Assembly (NCBI GenBank): GCA_023078685.1
Contig: JALGAS010000002.1
Location: 5,394,001-5,458,000 of the forward strand
Source of the DNA: Neopestalotiopsis rosae
Taxonomy: Eukaryota > Ascomycota > Sordariomycetes > Amphisphaeriales > Sporocadaceae
Length of the DNA stretch: 64,000 bases
Direction: 5' to 3'
Shown here: piece after piece, positions 41,138-51,914 of the stretch
How the letters are laid out: each line of letters opens with the position of its first letter
Position numbering within the stretch: the stretch's first letter is position 1
The notes under the pieces: generated by a model
Told to the model about the DNA's origin: nothing
The model's database searches: none
Seen by the model: the letters and a program-made list of their open reading frames with translations, nothing else
Program-made: the position numbers and the translations under genes

Positions 41138-44100
41138 AACGCCAATATTACGACCTTCTGAAATTCAGCCTCATCATTTTCAATATACGCCTTACTTGTA
41201 TGGCGAGCTTTTGTTCCTTAGTACCTACACATACGAAAAAGGTGCGTGGTTTCGTCTTCCGCCAATATTAGTCATCATCATTTGCTCGATTGCTTGTTTG
41301 TAATCGCAAGCCTGGTGATTCGGAAACGGTTCCATTTATTTCAACACTCTACAGAAGATCATTGGCCTCGAACAATTCTTCTTCCTCTTCGCTTTTTTCT
41401 TCGAAATTCAGCCACTATTTTTGGCATGCATTTTTCTACTTTTCGGCCTCTTGTATAAAACAACTTTTCTGCATAACCTTCGGAGCTTGGCCGAAGGAGT
41501 TTAGAGCATGATGGGCCCAGACATTTTATCAGAATGGCAGAAACGGGTAAGGAAGTAGGAGTTTATAGGTTGGGGGCTTGCTTTCTACTGGGGATTCAGG
41601 ACGGGCCAGACTTGTACAATTCAAGACGGAAATCGCTGTCAGGGAACAAAATTAAAAATACAAATGACCTACAGCTGCGCAGAGGCCCGGAGCCAGAAAC
41701 AATCGGATGAAAAGCCAATTCAGGTCTCGACAGATTTGCGTTTATCCCTCGCCTGTGAAGTATGGTCACGGAGGTGCAGATCATCACCTTGCTGAAGATC
41801 TCTTTGGCCGTTTCTGAGCCGATCAGTCTCGTTTCAGAACTAGGTTTTAAAATAGATTCCACAAGAGAACAAAGCTTTTATGGAAGAACCAGCGAATATT
41901 TGCGAGATATCACATTGTCTTTATCAGTCATGGAGAGATCTTATGAAAATTCACTACCGCCCCAGAGTATTATGTGCTTGCCGCAAACGTTGGCAACTCT
42001 TTGATCGTAACTTGCTGAATAAGAAAGCAATCCAGAGCATTAGCGAGTGTCATGGCTTTTCGCCTCCAATGGCTGATCGAAACGGGCAAATTAGGAAACA
42101 ACGTGTATCAAGGACCAAATGACGAAAGATGAAGCAGGAAAAGCCACCCGTATATGCAGGTGTGCTTGTGTCAGACCCGAGGTTGTCTTGGCAGAAATAG
42201 AAGGAGCAAAGAAGAAACATCCCAGAGATTTTGACGTTACACGGAACAGCGACGTACTAGGATGGTACGAATAAAAGAGAGGATGAGAGATTATATCGAT
42301 GCGCAATGACATTGCCATGTTTTCTGTTTCTCATGAATACGTACCGTTTGGCCGCGATTTATGTGTGCAAGGTGGGGAAAACAAGTTGTATGATTTGCTG
42401 CTACGGTTTCAATTCGATCGCACGACAATACCCCCCTTCTCCCTTAGTCCTAATATGCAGAATGCAGACACGGGCGGATTTTGCCGGCAAGAGAGGAAGA
42501 GAGGCCCAAACGTAAGGCCACGAGTAATATGGAATGACTTGAAATGGATGAATATGTGTTTATATTCAATTAATCGAATGGTGTGTGAAAAAAGATAGAA
42601 ACAGGCAAATTCATTTGTATTTCCACGACCCGAGATTGTTCCTCCCACGTGGCATTCCTGACCAATAAAACTTTGTTTATTAAGTTATTCATTATATTTG
42701 CTCTCTTAAGATGACACCATCTGAACGGTCCTGATCAAACGAACGCGTGGGGTCAAGTTTGGAAACAGAGACGTTTGGGTTTTGTGGCGTGTCGGGGTAT
42801 AATAGGTCGTTTTTCTGGCTACCTAGGCACTAACTATATAGCCTATGGTGCACCAGGTGCTCTGCTATAGACGGACGCCAAGACTATTGCAATTGGTGTG
42901 AGGGGAGGGTACATTTAGGTAAGTTGGGGGGGGGGGTGGAACATGGTTGGTTTCCCGCGGGACGGCTTTCAATTTCTTTGCTTGCTCTCTTTCTCTCCAG
43001 CCCAGCCGAATTGGCCTGGGCATGGTCTCTTTTAGGAAACTCATTAATTCCTCGGATCATCTTATTCTCCAAAGACTTCAAGAAACAGAGCTCTCAGATG
43101 GTTTGGGTGCAAGCCATTAAAAAGGATTAAGTTTTTTTTGTTTTTAGTTTTTTTTTTTTTTTCAATTACGTGTGCCAATGCTCTTATTGTTCGCCTCTTC
43201 GTCTTCTCGATTTGTCTTTCTTTTCTTTCAGAGCCGCCATAAGCCTGCAGCAAAAGACTCGGGGCTCTTTCCCCCTCCTTCAAGCCTCGATGCTCCGAAA
43301 AGGCCAATCTTGACCGAATATTCTCGCCTCCTCCACTGCAAGGTCACTCTTCACTACGGCCGAAAAGTCCCATGCAAGCGCGCTCCATGACAAAATTTAC
43401 CCGACTTTTTGTCGAGATCGACACAATGAGGAGCCAAGACGTAAGGGAAGATCTGAGCAAATGGAGGCTTGCAACCTTGTCCAAGGTATTTTCCGCATCC
43501 CTTGGTGGAAGAAAGTGAATGGTACCTGCTCAGTTGGGTGTATTCTTCCGATTACCGGGCAGCCGTAGGCGAGACCAAACAAGATCAGATAGAAAAACTG
43601 GGCAAATTTAATTGGTACAAAAACACGCTTTTGGAGAAGGACCCCCTGTCCAAGAAGCGCTTACAAGAAAGAAGGAAAAGGTCCAAGTGATGATGAAAAG
43701 GAAATGTAACACTGGCAGATAGAAAGAGGGAGGGAGATCCGGCCTTGGTTATCCTCTCCGATCGCTCCCATTGCGCTATTTGACGCTGGCAATAGATTGA
43801 GATGCATCTCTAGCCACAGACACACACAGATGCGACAGCCGAATACTGGCGGCACCATTGAGGCACGAGAACAAGATAGAAACATTGAGGGAGGGAGGGA
43901 AAAGGACGAATTGCAATGGATCCCGTCCACTCTGTAGCCGCCGTAAGCGACTTTCCGTGTTTCTCGATATATTGACCCCAGTTGAGGCAGGTGAAACTTC
44001 TCACAGCGCGGCTATTTATATTAACGCACAGACCCTTCTGTCCATTTCGTATACTACCTACCATCATGTGCACAACTTGGTCCTAGATTAATCGGCAACT

Positions 44101-45476
44101 CTAAAAGTCTGATTGTGTTTGATTTCTCCTTTGTATCTACGAGATAAGTAATCCGAATTGAGCTCTTTGTCTCGCTTACCAGGGCATGGATCGCGCGCCC
44201 TCATTTTGTTTCCCGCTCTCCCCCAAATGCGACGCTGAGCCGCGTTTCAGAATAGGCAGGCCCGTTCAGCAAGGGGGAGGGAAGAAAAGGGCAGACGCCC
44301 AGCCGCTGTGGTATTGCATCTTTATACTACACCTCTACTGCTCCGAGCCGAAACGCGCGGAACAGTTCCCCAGGCGAGTGTTTCCAGACCCGGCTGGGCC
44401 GGCCTTGCCAAAGGAGTTCCGATACTCGACAAGCCACACACAGTATCTCGAACTCCGACAAAAAAAAAAAAAAAAACTCGCAAGCGCCCTGTTTTATTTC
44501 TCCCCTTTTCGGTCTTGATATTCTCCGGTATCATGTTTCCCCCCCTTATATCAAAAAATGGAGAAGGGAAAAAACGAAACTTGTTCCGTTTCTAACTCCT
44601 GGCCCCCGGCTTGCTTCGCCCCCTTTTTCTTGAATTCATCAAACAAAAAAAAAGCGAAACATGATTTCCTGAATTCCCTCCATGTGGACGGACGGGATGA
44701 GGCATGTCGTAATGGAAAATGTAACGCCATCACACAAGATACCCTAGCAAAGGACAAGTCCCGAGATAAGCAAATGCCCATCGGAGGTTTAAAGTTGGGA
44801 AAAATGAGAAAATAAAAGGAATACGGAAAGAACATAAATGCATTTGCGACTCAATAAACGCCCAGAAGTGTAAACAAGGGACAATGACAAGAAGGAAATT
44901 AAAAAGGATAAAGGTTTCAATGGTTTAGTGCTCTTGGGGGTCATGATCGGAGCCCCCAAAGTAAAGATGCTCGTTTAATTGCAGGGCATGGCTGTAGGTT
45001 ACCAAACGCAATCAAGAGCTTCTTACCTTTCCACCGAAAGAAAGGGGCCTTTGTGACATGATGGCCTGATGAACAACATCTTCTTCGTAATGAACACATA
45101 TCTTAACAAGTTTCAATCATTGCGACTAGCATTTATGGATCGTGTTAACCACGGCTCTCACGGAAAAATAATCACTTAATTGCATCACAGCCTTTTTCAA
45201 TCATTAAAGAAGTTCTGGAAAGGGGGAATGAGAATAAAACAACAAGGGGAAAGTAAAGAAGAAGTGTTTGTTGCGGCGATCACTATGAGCCCTTAGCAGA
45301 TTGGGTGTTCCCTTTATTTTCAATCGCAACATGGCGAAAGCGGCCATGAGAACTTCTTACAATGAAACAACCAGAGGGAGGGAGAGGGAAGAAGAGGGAT
45401 GCATCCCGAAGCCATCTTAAGGTGACCACATAAATGTATTCCGGAATATCTTGGGTGGTTCATACTCGTCCCCCTC
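41138..45476. other. intergenic, no gene seen
   Basis: About 4.3 kb without a supportable gene. The left part is presumably a long 3' untranslated region and terminator of the upstream gene. It contains a T-rich tract near 43131-43161 and an A17 tract at 44460-44476. Open frames are short, overlapping and without domains. Confidence 0.55.
44460..44476. repeat. poly(A) tract, 17 bases
   Basis: An uninterrupted A run read directly. No flanking element is recognised. Confidence 0.8.
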
Positions 45477-45991
45477 CCCACGAGTCCTTGCAGGCAGCTG
45501 TGTGCGTATGTAACGGTACGCAGGAGAGGCGGCAACGAGAAGAAAAAGACTAGTTTGAGCGAAACAGGCCATTATTTCCGAGAAGAAATGGTCTCAACAG
45601 CCTCGATGCTCACAAGAAAAGTTCGAACTTGCGTTTGAATGAAGCTAATCAATCACGTAAGTCATCTTAATTCAGGGCAAAACCAGACACACTAACTATC
45701 GGATTTTATCGAGAAAATTCCTCTATATGGAAATCTCCTCATTAAGGGTTTGCTTCCTTGCTTAGCGGACGAGATTTCTAGGTACTCGACATCGAACAGT
45801 GTATTTCTCCAGCCAAGGAACCTAGGTTGAATGAGTCGATCCAAACTTATAATACAAATACTTTTGTGTTTGGATCAAATCGCGAATATTGGCATAATAA
45901 CTATGAGGAGTAGCAATTCTTCAAGCACTTAGAGAATCCAACTTTAGGCACTTATTCATGAGCTCAGTTTCTAGAATAATTCTTTGAGTTG

Positions 45992-45997
45992 TATATT
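45992..45997 (+). promoter_or_regulatory. TATA-like element of the 5S rRNA gene
   Basis: The sequence TATATT starts 27 bases before the inferred 5S start. Dispersed 5S genes of Neurospora carry a TATA element at about this place, where it aids RNA polymerase III. The aligned site in the second copy reads TATTAT. Confidence 0.5.
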
Positions 45998-46018
45998 GTG
46001 ACAAAGACATCAGTCTTC

Positions 46019-46137
46019 ACATACGACCATAGGTACTAGAGAACTCGGCATCCCGTCCGCTCTGCCCTAGATAAACTAGTAACCGCTGGATTAGTACTCA
46101 GATCGGTGACGGCTGGGGAATCCCCGGTGTTGTATGT
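46019..46137 (+). rRNA. 5S ribosomal RNA gene, divergent variant
   Basis: A 119-base sequence that aligns end to end with fungal 5S rRNA. It starts ACATACGACCATA, carries the strongly conserved CCCGTCCGCTC near position 35, has CGGTGAC in the 3' domain and ends GTTGTATGT. The 5' and 3' ends pair as helix I with one G-U. The helix II arms differ from the usual GGGTGTGG/CCACACGCC but remain complementary to each other (GGTACTAG with CTAGTAACC). This points to selection on a working variant rather than random decay. T5 follows at once. Dispersed single 5S genes are normal in filamentous ascomycetes. Because the 3' domain also differs from the common sequence, a minor isotype or a young pseudogene cannot be excluded. 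Confidence 0.82.
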
Positions 46138-46141
46138 TTTT
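46137..46141 (+). terminator. RNA polymerase III T5 terminator of the 5S gene
   Basis: Five consecutive T residues directly at the 3' end of the 5S sequence, the usual RNA polymerase III stop signal. The second copy lacks it. Confidence 0.65.
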
Positions 46142-46496
46142 GCCGTTTACTTTAATTTTTCTATCAGAAAACGATTCTTCTTGTCGCTCTGTTCGTTATA
46201 GTGATCAATCGCACGCGTTATCCTGCCCCGATCTCCGCGCTTCCCAACAGAGGTTCAAAGCGTCGAAGCGATCGAAATCAGTCCCCAAGCCAATGAGCAT
46301 AAAAAGCTGTGCCTCGATCGGTTCAGCTCAGAGCCATATACAAACTAAAAGCGGAAGCCATTGTGCTCGCGTGGGAAAAAAAAGTCCCCAGCCTTAATAA
46401 GATGCAGAGTCATGGCGTTGCATGCCACAGCCGCCCAGGTTTCCATCAGCATAAGAGCATAAACTGCTCGTTTGTCGTTTTTTGCTAATAGATACA

Positions 46497-46930
46497 TTAG
46501 TCTGCCCAATGGCGACTTGTGTTGCAAGGATCGACGGCGTTCCACATCGACCATGCGAGGCTGTCAACAGCAGATAGGCCAAAGCAATAAGCCTGGGTAA
46601 GCTTTGCTGCTCCTTGGTCGAAGAACGGGTGGCCTGGGTACGCAACGAACATGCGAAACGGGGCCGACCTAGGGACCCCGAGGACCCATAGTAAGAGGGT
46701 CTCGGCATGTGCGCAAAGAATCGCGACCAAGTCGAGAACATATATGCTGGTAAACACAACGGATCAAAGGAGACACCAGGTATCCTGTGCAAGGGCCATC
46801 GTCTTGGGGGTGGAGAGGAGGTATTTGCCGAGCTATATGAGAATCTTCCATGTTTTAGTGGTGAGAGTATCTCGCAGGCCAGCTGCCTGCGAGCAGGTTT
46901 GTGCACGTGTTTGATAAAAGCAGAATTAGG
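46497..46930 (-). pseudogene. decayed multi-pass membrane protein gene
   Basis: One minus-strand frame reads through as a plausible membrane protein interrupted by stops. These are TAG at 46835-46833 and TGA at 46766-46764, with a further TAA upstream near 46930. After the TGA it stays open for about 87 codons, with hydrophobic helices (FTSIYVLDLVAILCAH, then LLLWVLGVP) and a conserved-looking FVAYPGHPFFD segment, and ends at 46497. TAG and TGA here are one C-to-T or G-to-A change away from Gln and Trp codons, as repeat-induced point mutation (RIP) would cause. I do not recognise the family. It could be a second part of the neighbouring rhodopsin-like remnant, but the sequence does not look like that family's C-terminus. 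Confidence 0.5.
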
Positions 46931-47159
46931 CGGTCTCCCAATACGTGCACGGGGCCCCGTACATATAAGTTTGCACATAGCCGTGTAAACTTAGACTCAC
47001 GGGTACCGGTGAATGTGTTGGGAGCCGATTCGGCGCCGGACCTGACTAACTTGCGCAGTGGGACAGAGTATCGCATACAGATCTTGAGACGAGGAAATGA
47101 CCGTTCGGTGGAGAGATCGTGATGCGTTGAAAGGTAACGAAATCGACTCACCACGTTTT

Positions 47160-47660
47160 TGCTCTTGTGGCAATATAAGTGTTAAATATTGGCAAGTAGC
47201 CGAGAATGATCCCAAGGATTCATGTGAGCGCATACCCTGCCATCAGGGGGCACATGATATTGATAAGGAATTCTGTCCCGGGCGCCACGGAAAACAAGCG
47301 GCGGTAGAGGAACAAGACCGAGAACTTGGACATGGCAACGCTCGAGCTGTATAGCACCTTGGCGACAACTGTGATCTGGACAAGAATCAGACATGAGTAA
47401 AAAAGGCAATGTCATGCCGGATTATCTTCTTACTGGCCTTCATGAACACCACGAGCTCCTTGATAGTGTACGTCGAGATATGGTAGACTGCGTGGGAAAG
47501 CGTTGCACAAATGACTGTGGCAGGTACCAAGCCAAGGCGCAAGATCAACGCCGCGAGACTTGCCGAGTCGTCTCGTCAAATGCCCAGGTTCATTTTTTGT
47601 TGTTGATAGAAACGAGTGCCGTAACGATGCTCGCGAGAAGCATCATTGGCGACGTAACAC
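47160..47660 (-). pseudogene. decayed fungal rhodopsin-domain (PF20684/Pth11-like) membrane protein gene
   Basis: Minus-strand fragments fit the fungal integral-membrane rhodopsin-domain family. Reading downward there is a helix MMLLASIVTALVS, then, after a frame break, LILRLGLVPATVICA and the helical stretch TYTIKELVVFMKA. A likely intron follows (donor GTAAGA near 47443, acceptor before 47370), then VAKVLYSSSVAMSKFSVLFL with YRRLF, the family's K-x-S-I/V-L-F-L-Y-R-R-hF signature. Defects are TGA at 47592-47590, a frame shift near 47555 and TGA at 47222-47220. The rest of the C-terminus cannot be followed. Such proteins are often plasma-membrane receptors or near effector and metabolite genes, but this copy cannot encode one. 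Confidence 0.55.
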
Positions 47661-48121
47661 CGATATGTAAGGAACAACATAGTTATGAGAGATTCCATCA
47701 TGGTTTCCTTTCACAACGGTGGATTTGCTCGCCATTGCAAAGATTACCGGGGTTTACCTACCGTGAGTGCAAGAGATCTTTTGAGTTTGTGCCTGACTTG
47801 CAAAGGAAAATGACGAAAATTGGATATCGCGTCTTGCCAAAGATCCGATCGTGTTTTAGCGAGAATGTTTCAATGATCGTTATTTCATACCTGATGAGAA
47901 TAAGATATGCAACATGCATGTGCATGGATTGTTTGCTATTGCGACGGAAAGGATCCATCATGGCTGAGTGCAGGATTATTGTTGGTTGTTTTACATACCT
48001 AGGTAGCTATGACCGAATGACTGTCATCTATTAATACCGCCGGACCATGAACACTAATAAGTGCATGACGCCCTCGTCCACCGCCGGTTTTTGCTTCTCC
48101 CTGCATCCATCCATCGTAACC
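47661..48121. other. intergenic, promoter side of DUF2855 gene
   Basis: About 460 bases between the rhodopsin-like remnant and the DUF2855 gene. A plus-strand open frame crossing it is antisense to the remnant and has no domain. No other feature is seen. Confidence 0.5.
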
Positions 48122-49488
48122 ATGGCATCCAAGACAGCAGCGCTCGCGGTAGATGAGATACCTGTCATCCAGGTCCTCGAAAAGGAGCGCTACTTCACAC
48201 AGGCCTTGGTCTCCCTCCCATCCGCCGTTCCGTATCCAACCCTGGCGCCTTCGTCCATACGCTTGCGACCCAAGGTTCTCGCCATCACCTCCAACAGTTT
48301 CACATACGCAAAGGTGGGATTCTTGGTTGGTTATTGGGATGTTCACCCTCTGCCAAGCTCGACGCCTGCGCCGTACAATGATGCCACCATTTACGGCTGC
48401 ATCAGCACCTGGGGCTGGGCCGAAGTGCTTGACTCAACGCACGCCGGCGTACCGCCCGGTACCCTGCTCTGGGGCTACCAGCCCTTCGGCACGCTGGCGC
48501 AGGACATGACGGTGGAGATCGACAGCGACGTCCCAGGGCACATCAACATCACCAGTCCGCACCGCCAGCACATGCAACCCCTATACAACCACTACATCAA
48601 GGCGACAGATACGGCTGCTCTACGAGGCGAGATCGCCAACCGCGCCATCGGCCCCGCTTACGATGCCCTGGCCCGCGTCATGTTTGAGACGGCGCACCTG
48701 ATCAATCGCTACGTGCTTTCCCGCGACACGGCCGTGCCGCCCTCGGCCAGGCCTGGCGCCGAACCCTGGACGCCAGACAGCGCCGACATCACCGGAGCCA
48801 CCATACTAGCTGCCGCGCCCGCGTCCAAAGTCGGCCTATGCTTCGCGCACCAAATCCGCTACGCTCGCGGGGAGAAGGAGTTCGGGGGGCAGCGGCCGGC
48901 ACGCATCGTTGGCGTAGCGAGCGAGCAGTCCCGGGCCTTTGCTGAGCAGTCGGGCATGTATGACGCCGTGGTTTCGGCAGATGACTCGCCTCTCGAATCG
49001 TTGGCCAAGCTCGGCGTTGCTCAAGAGGACAAGGTAGTGCTCATGGTATGTTATTCCCCTGCTGAAGAACTTCGCCGTAGCATCCGTATTGATTTGTCTT
49101 GATGAAAAAATAGGACTTTGGTGGTCGTGGCCAAACCGGGCTCAAATGGGCAACGGCTATTAATCCAGTATATAAGAGGTTTTCAATGTTGATTATTGGG
49201 TTTGATATTTCAGAGGTGTCCCAAGCCAACCTGGTGAGTGCAAGGCAGGCCGCGGGCTCATTAGCAACATCGGTCAATGCGAATGACATTCGGTATCAAG
49301 CGATAAAGCTGTCAGGTGCGGCTACATATCACGAGGACTTGGAGCGGGGGTGGGAGCTCATCCGGAAAGACGGCTTCAAAGGTCAGAAAATATGCTGGGG
49401 ATCCGGGATGGAGAGTGTGAAGACCGCCTGGGAGAAGTTCACCAAAGGCGACGTACCGTCAGATGAGGGTGTGGTGGTCATTGTTTAG
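48122..49488 (+). CDS. DUF2855 family protein (reductase-like fold, function unknown)
   Basis: Two exons, 48122-49045 and 49114-49488, join in phase across a 68-base intron, giving 432 residues. The full length matches DUF2855 (PF11017), proteins resembling medium-chain enoyl/quinone reductases without a known reaction. Family cues are the early VLAITSNSFTYAKVG, a central WGWAEVLDS and WGYQPFGTLAQDM, and the post-intron DFGGRGQTG where the Rossmann part would be. The start at 48122 (context ACCATGG) gives MASKTAAL; an in-frame ATG at 48047 would add 25 residues. It is the first of three plus-strand enzyme-like genes between the two 5S-containing repeats, with the dehydrogenase about 0.9 kb downstream. 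A metabolic role together with the dehydrogenase is possible but is inferred only from position. Confidence 0.87.
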
Positions 49489-50377
49489 AAAAGAGTCATT
49501 CTTGATCTCTGCCGGTGAAGCAGAGCTATCCATCTTGTCAACTCTAAAGCTGGCATGGTCTGGACTCTGGCCAAGTCCAGCTTGTGGAATACATGAATAT
49601 CAAAACCCACATCATATTTATCTCCTTGGCCACCCTCCCACTAATTTCATGCTTGAACATAAGAAGGAGGCAACAATCGACCATACTTGGCTTGGCGGCC
49701 TGGCCCGTACTTTTGTAACTTGCGTCGTGACACTTACCTCTATCCTTTTAAGAGATGCCATGCTGATCCGATCCTTAAAAACAATCCTGACGACTGAGAG
49801 ATTTCTTGGGCCCTGAAGACGGCCAGGGAGAGTTGTTCATCAGACGCTTCTATCATGACACACTCAAGTACCAAAGCCCTAGAGTTTGAGTAAAGTAACG
49901 AAATCGGCAATACATTGAAAAATGGTTTGTAATTATAATGCGTAGACCCGAAGAAGATGTTTTTGTCCAGTCGGAGATCCTCTACTGTAAGCTGGCAGGT
50001 AGTAAAACAGTTGCAGGTGTGTTACCCGACAGGGTCTCACCGTACCCAAAGTGCCATCCCCTCCGAACCTCCCTACTTTGACACTACGCTTGGAGCCAAC
50101 CTTTGAAGCCTTATAGGCGGGTGCCGTTATGCAGTCCGTAATGTTGGTACCAACAAATACAACCCAAACCTCTAGCGGGGCAGCCAACAAACACATGCCA
50201 AGCGCCCCCAAGGCACGGGAAGGCCCTCCAACAGTCAACCACCAACGGTCAACCAGACGCCAGCGTCTTCAGTTCTTGGAAGGTCAGCCTGGAGCTGCTT
50301 TAGAGTACAGAGGCGAACATGATGATAGCGACATCGCTTTTCCTTGACTGCTATAGAACTCCACATGATTTTGTAAA
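49489..50377. other. intergenic, no gene seen
   Basis: About 890 bases between the DUF2855 and dehydrogenase genes. Open frames are short and unconvincing. It should hold the terminator of the first gene and the promoter of the second. Confidence 0.55.
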
Positions 50378-51483
50378 ATGCCCGGCATAGTCCAACAATT
50401 CTGGCACGCGCGGTATCCCCCGCAGGACCCGATACATCTCTCGTTCAATGGCAAGACCATTCTGGTGACTGGGGCCAACGATGGGCTCGGTCTGCAAGCT
50501 GCGATCAAGTTTGCTCAGCTCGGAGCAGACAAATTGATTCTGGGCGTCAGATCACAGGAAAAGGGCGATGCCGCAAAGACTGCAATCTTGAGCCGGACGA
50601 AAAACGTACCGGAATTCGTCGTCGCCACGGTCGATCTCTCAACGTTTGCGTCGGTCAAGTCCTTCGTATCCGAGGTCAACAAGACGACTGACAAACTAGA
50701 CGTTGTTCTCTTGTGCGCTGGCATCATGATGCCGAAATTCCAAACCAGCCCGGAAGGATATGAAATAAATCTGCAAGTCAACGTGCTCTCGTCGGCCTTG
50801 ATGGCGCTCTTATTGGCACCAAAAGTTCGCAAGACGGCAGCAGCTCTACCGCACGGCGGCGGCGACTCTTTTCAGCCGCATATCACCATCTTGAACAGTT
50901 TTGCAACGCAGGAGACGGAAGACGCATGGGTGCCGACGGACCTTTCGCTACTCGAGCGCATCGGCGACGAATCGAGATTCGAGCACATCAGCCAGTATTA
51001 TCTGGTGAAACTGGCGGCTCGATACTTTATGCGCGGACTTGCGGAGCGCGTTGGACCAGACGAGATCATTGTCAACGCCTGCTGCCCGGCAATGTGCAGA
51101 ACCGGACTGTTGCGCCATTATCCTCTGGCCATCAGGATCTGCCTCGCGCCGTACCGGTTCGTCTGCGGCAGGACTGGCGAGCAAGGCGCCCGGGCTCTTG
51201 TGAGCGCGACGGCGCTGGGCCAGGAAAGCCATGGAAAGCTGTGGCTGAACGACGAATTTCCCCCGTGGGTGGTGCCCTCTATACATTTCGCATCGCACGC
51301 TGCATATATCACTGTTCTTGCTGACATGTTTCTTGCAGTCCCGAAATGTTCCTGGCTACTGAACGTAGTGAAGAGGTCTATCGCGAGACATTCCGAGATA
51401 TCATGTCTGTTCTAGAGGAAAAGGCTGGATTGCCCTCGACGTACTTGGCAAGCTTGGGTGACGCACTGGAGGGAACCAGTTGA
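50378..51483 (+). CDS. short-chain dehydrogenase/reductase
   Basis: A classical-type SDR using NAD(P)H on an unknown carbonyl or alcohol substrate. Two exons, 50378-51264 and 51339-51483 (74-base intron GTGGGT...TTGCAG), give 343 residues. Without splicing, the frame runs on to a stop at about 51415 with an unlikely tail. The spliced reading instead ends in a helical PEMFLATERSEEVYRETF... tail typical of this SDR group. Visible motifs are the cofactor loop TGANDGLG (about 29-36), an aspartate for adenine binding in ATVDLS, and LCAGIMMP in place of the NNAG motif. The catalytic pair is YYLVK, preceded by a Ser in LNSF. The signature NACCPAMCRTGL corresponds to the usual N-x-x-x-PG. Closest broad similarity is to retinol dehydrogenase/WWOX-like fungal SDRs, many of which sit in accessory metabolite clusters. 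Confidence 0.9.
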
Positions 51484-51914
51484 CGGCTGCCTACCCAAAT
51501 CCTCGTGTAGAACGTGTACTGTTGGTACTTTATGGAGCATGATTAGGATTTGATGTCGCAATTTGGATTGATTGATTTTTATTTTTATCTTTATTTCATT
51601 AACGTCGTGGAAATATGGATTTATATGCCATATGTATCAACCGGAACGATCTTTTAATTACGGCTGCTGCGTTGCGGCGCAGCACCAAGACTCATGCGAG
51701 ATACGGGTTTATTTTCACCATCGCTTATAAGAGGCGACTAAACCCCTCTCACTTCATAACCTGGTGGCATTCTTCCTACTCAACCTGAATATCATTCCTT
51801 CGCCTTGTCTGTCTTAAGACAATACACGCTGCTACCTTCATTCTTAGCTTCCCTTTTTCATCTCCCCGTCCACACCTGCATTGGGTTACCTAGTAAGGGC
51901 AATTTCTCGCTATC
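51484..51914. other. intergenic, promoter of GNAT gene
   Basis: 430 AT-rich bases with no gene. The part near 51780-51910 is CT-rich, as expected for a fungal leader before the start at 51915. Confidence 0.5.

Larger units (their letters stand above)
45477..46137 (+). repeat. copy A of a direct repeat: 5S gene with about 540 bp of upstream DNA
   Basis: Begins at CACGAGTCC(T/C)TGCAGGCAGC and runs through a 5S rRNA gene. The same order of blocks occurs at 52611-53257: GGCAACGAGAAGAAAA, then GGAACCTAGG, then the 5S start. Similarity was judged by eye; many differences are C/T or G/A transitions and several short gaps occur. It has no obvious terminal inverted repeats or TG...CA ends, so it is not clearly an LTR. 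The two copies bracket a 6.5 kb segment. Confidence 0.75.

Noticed and set aside
40809..41303. 164-codon plus-strand frame overlapping the disordered-protein gene
   Set aside because: A shifted frame of exon 2; the in-phase spliced frame extends the first exon and ends at 41137.
46394..46978. 194-codon minus-strand frame
   Set aside because: Its translation lacks protein character; the overlapping frame with FVAYPGHPFFD and two stops is the real, decayed one.
47393..48034. 213-codon plus-strand frame
   Set aside because: Antisense to the rhodopsin-domain remnant, whose helices and signature explain the minus strand much better.
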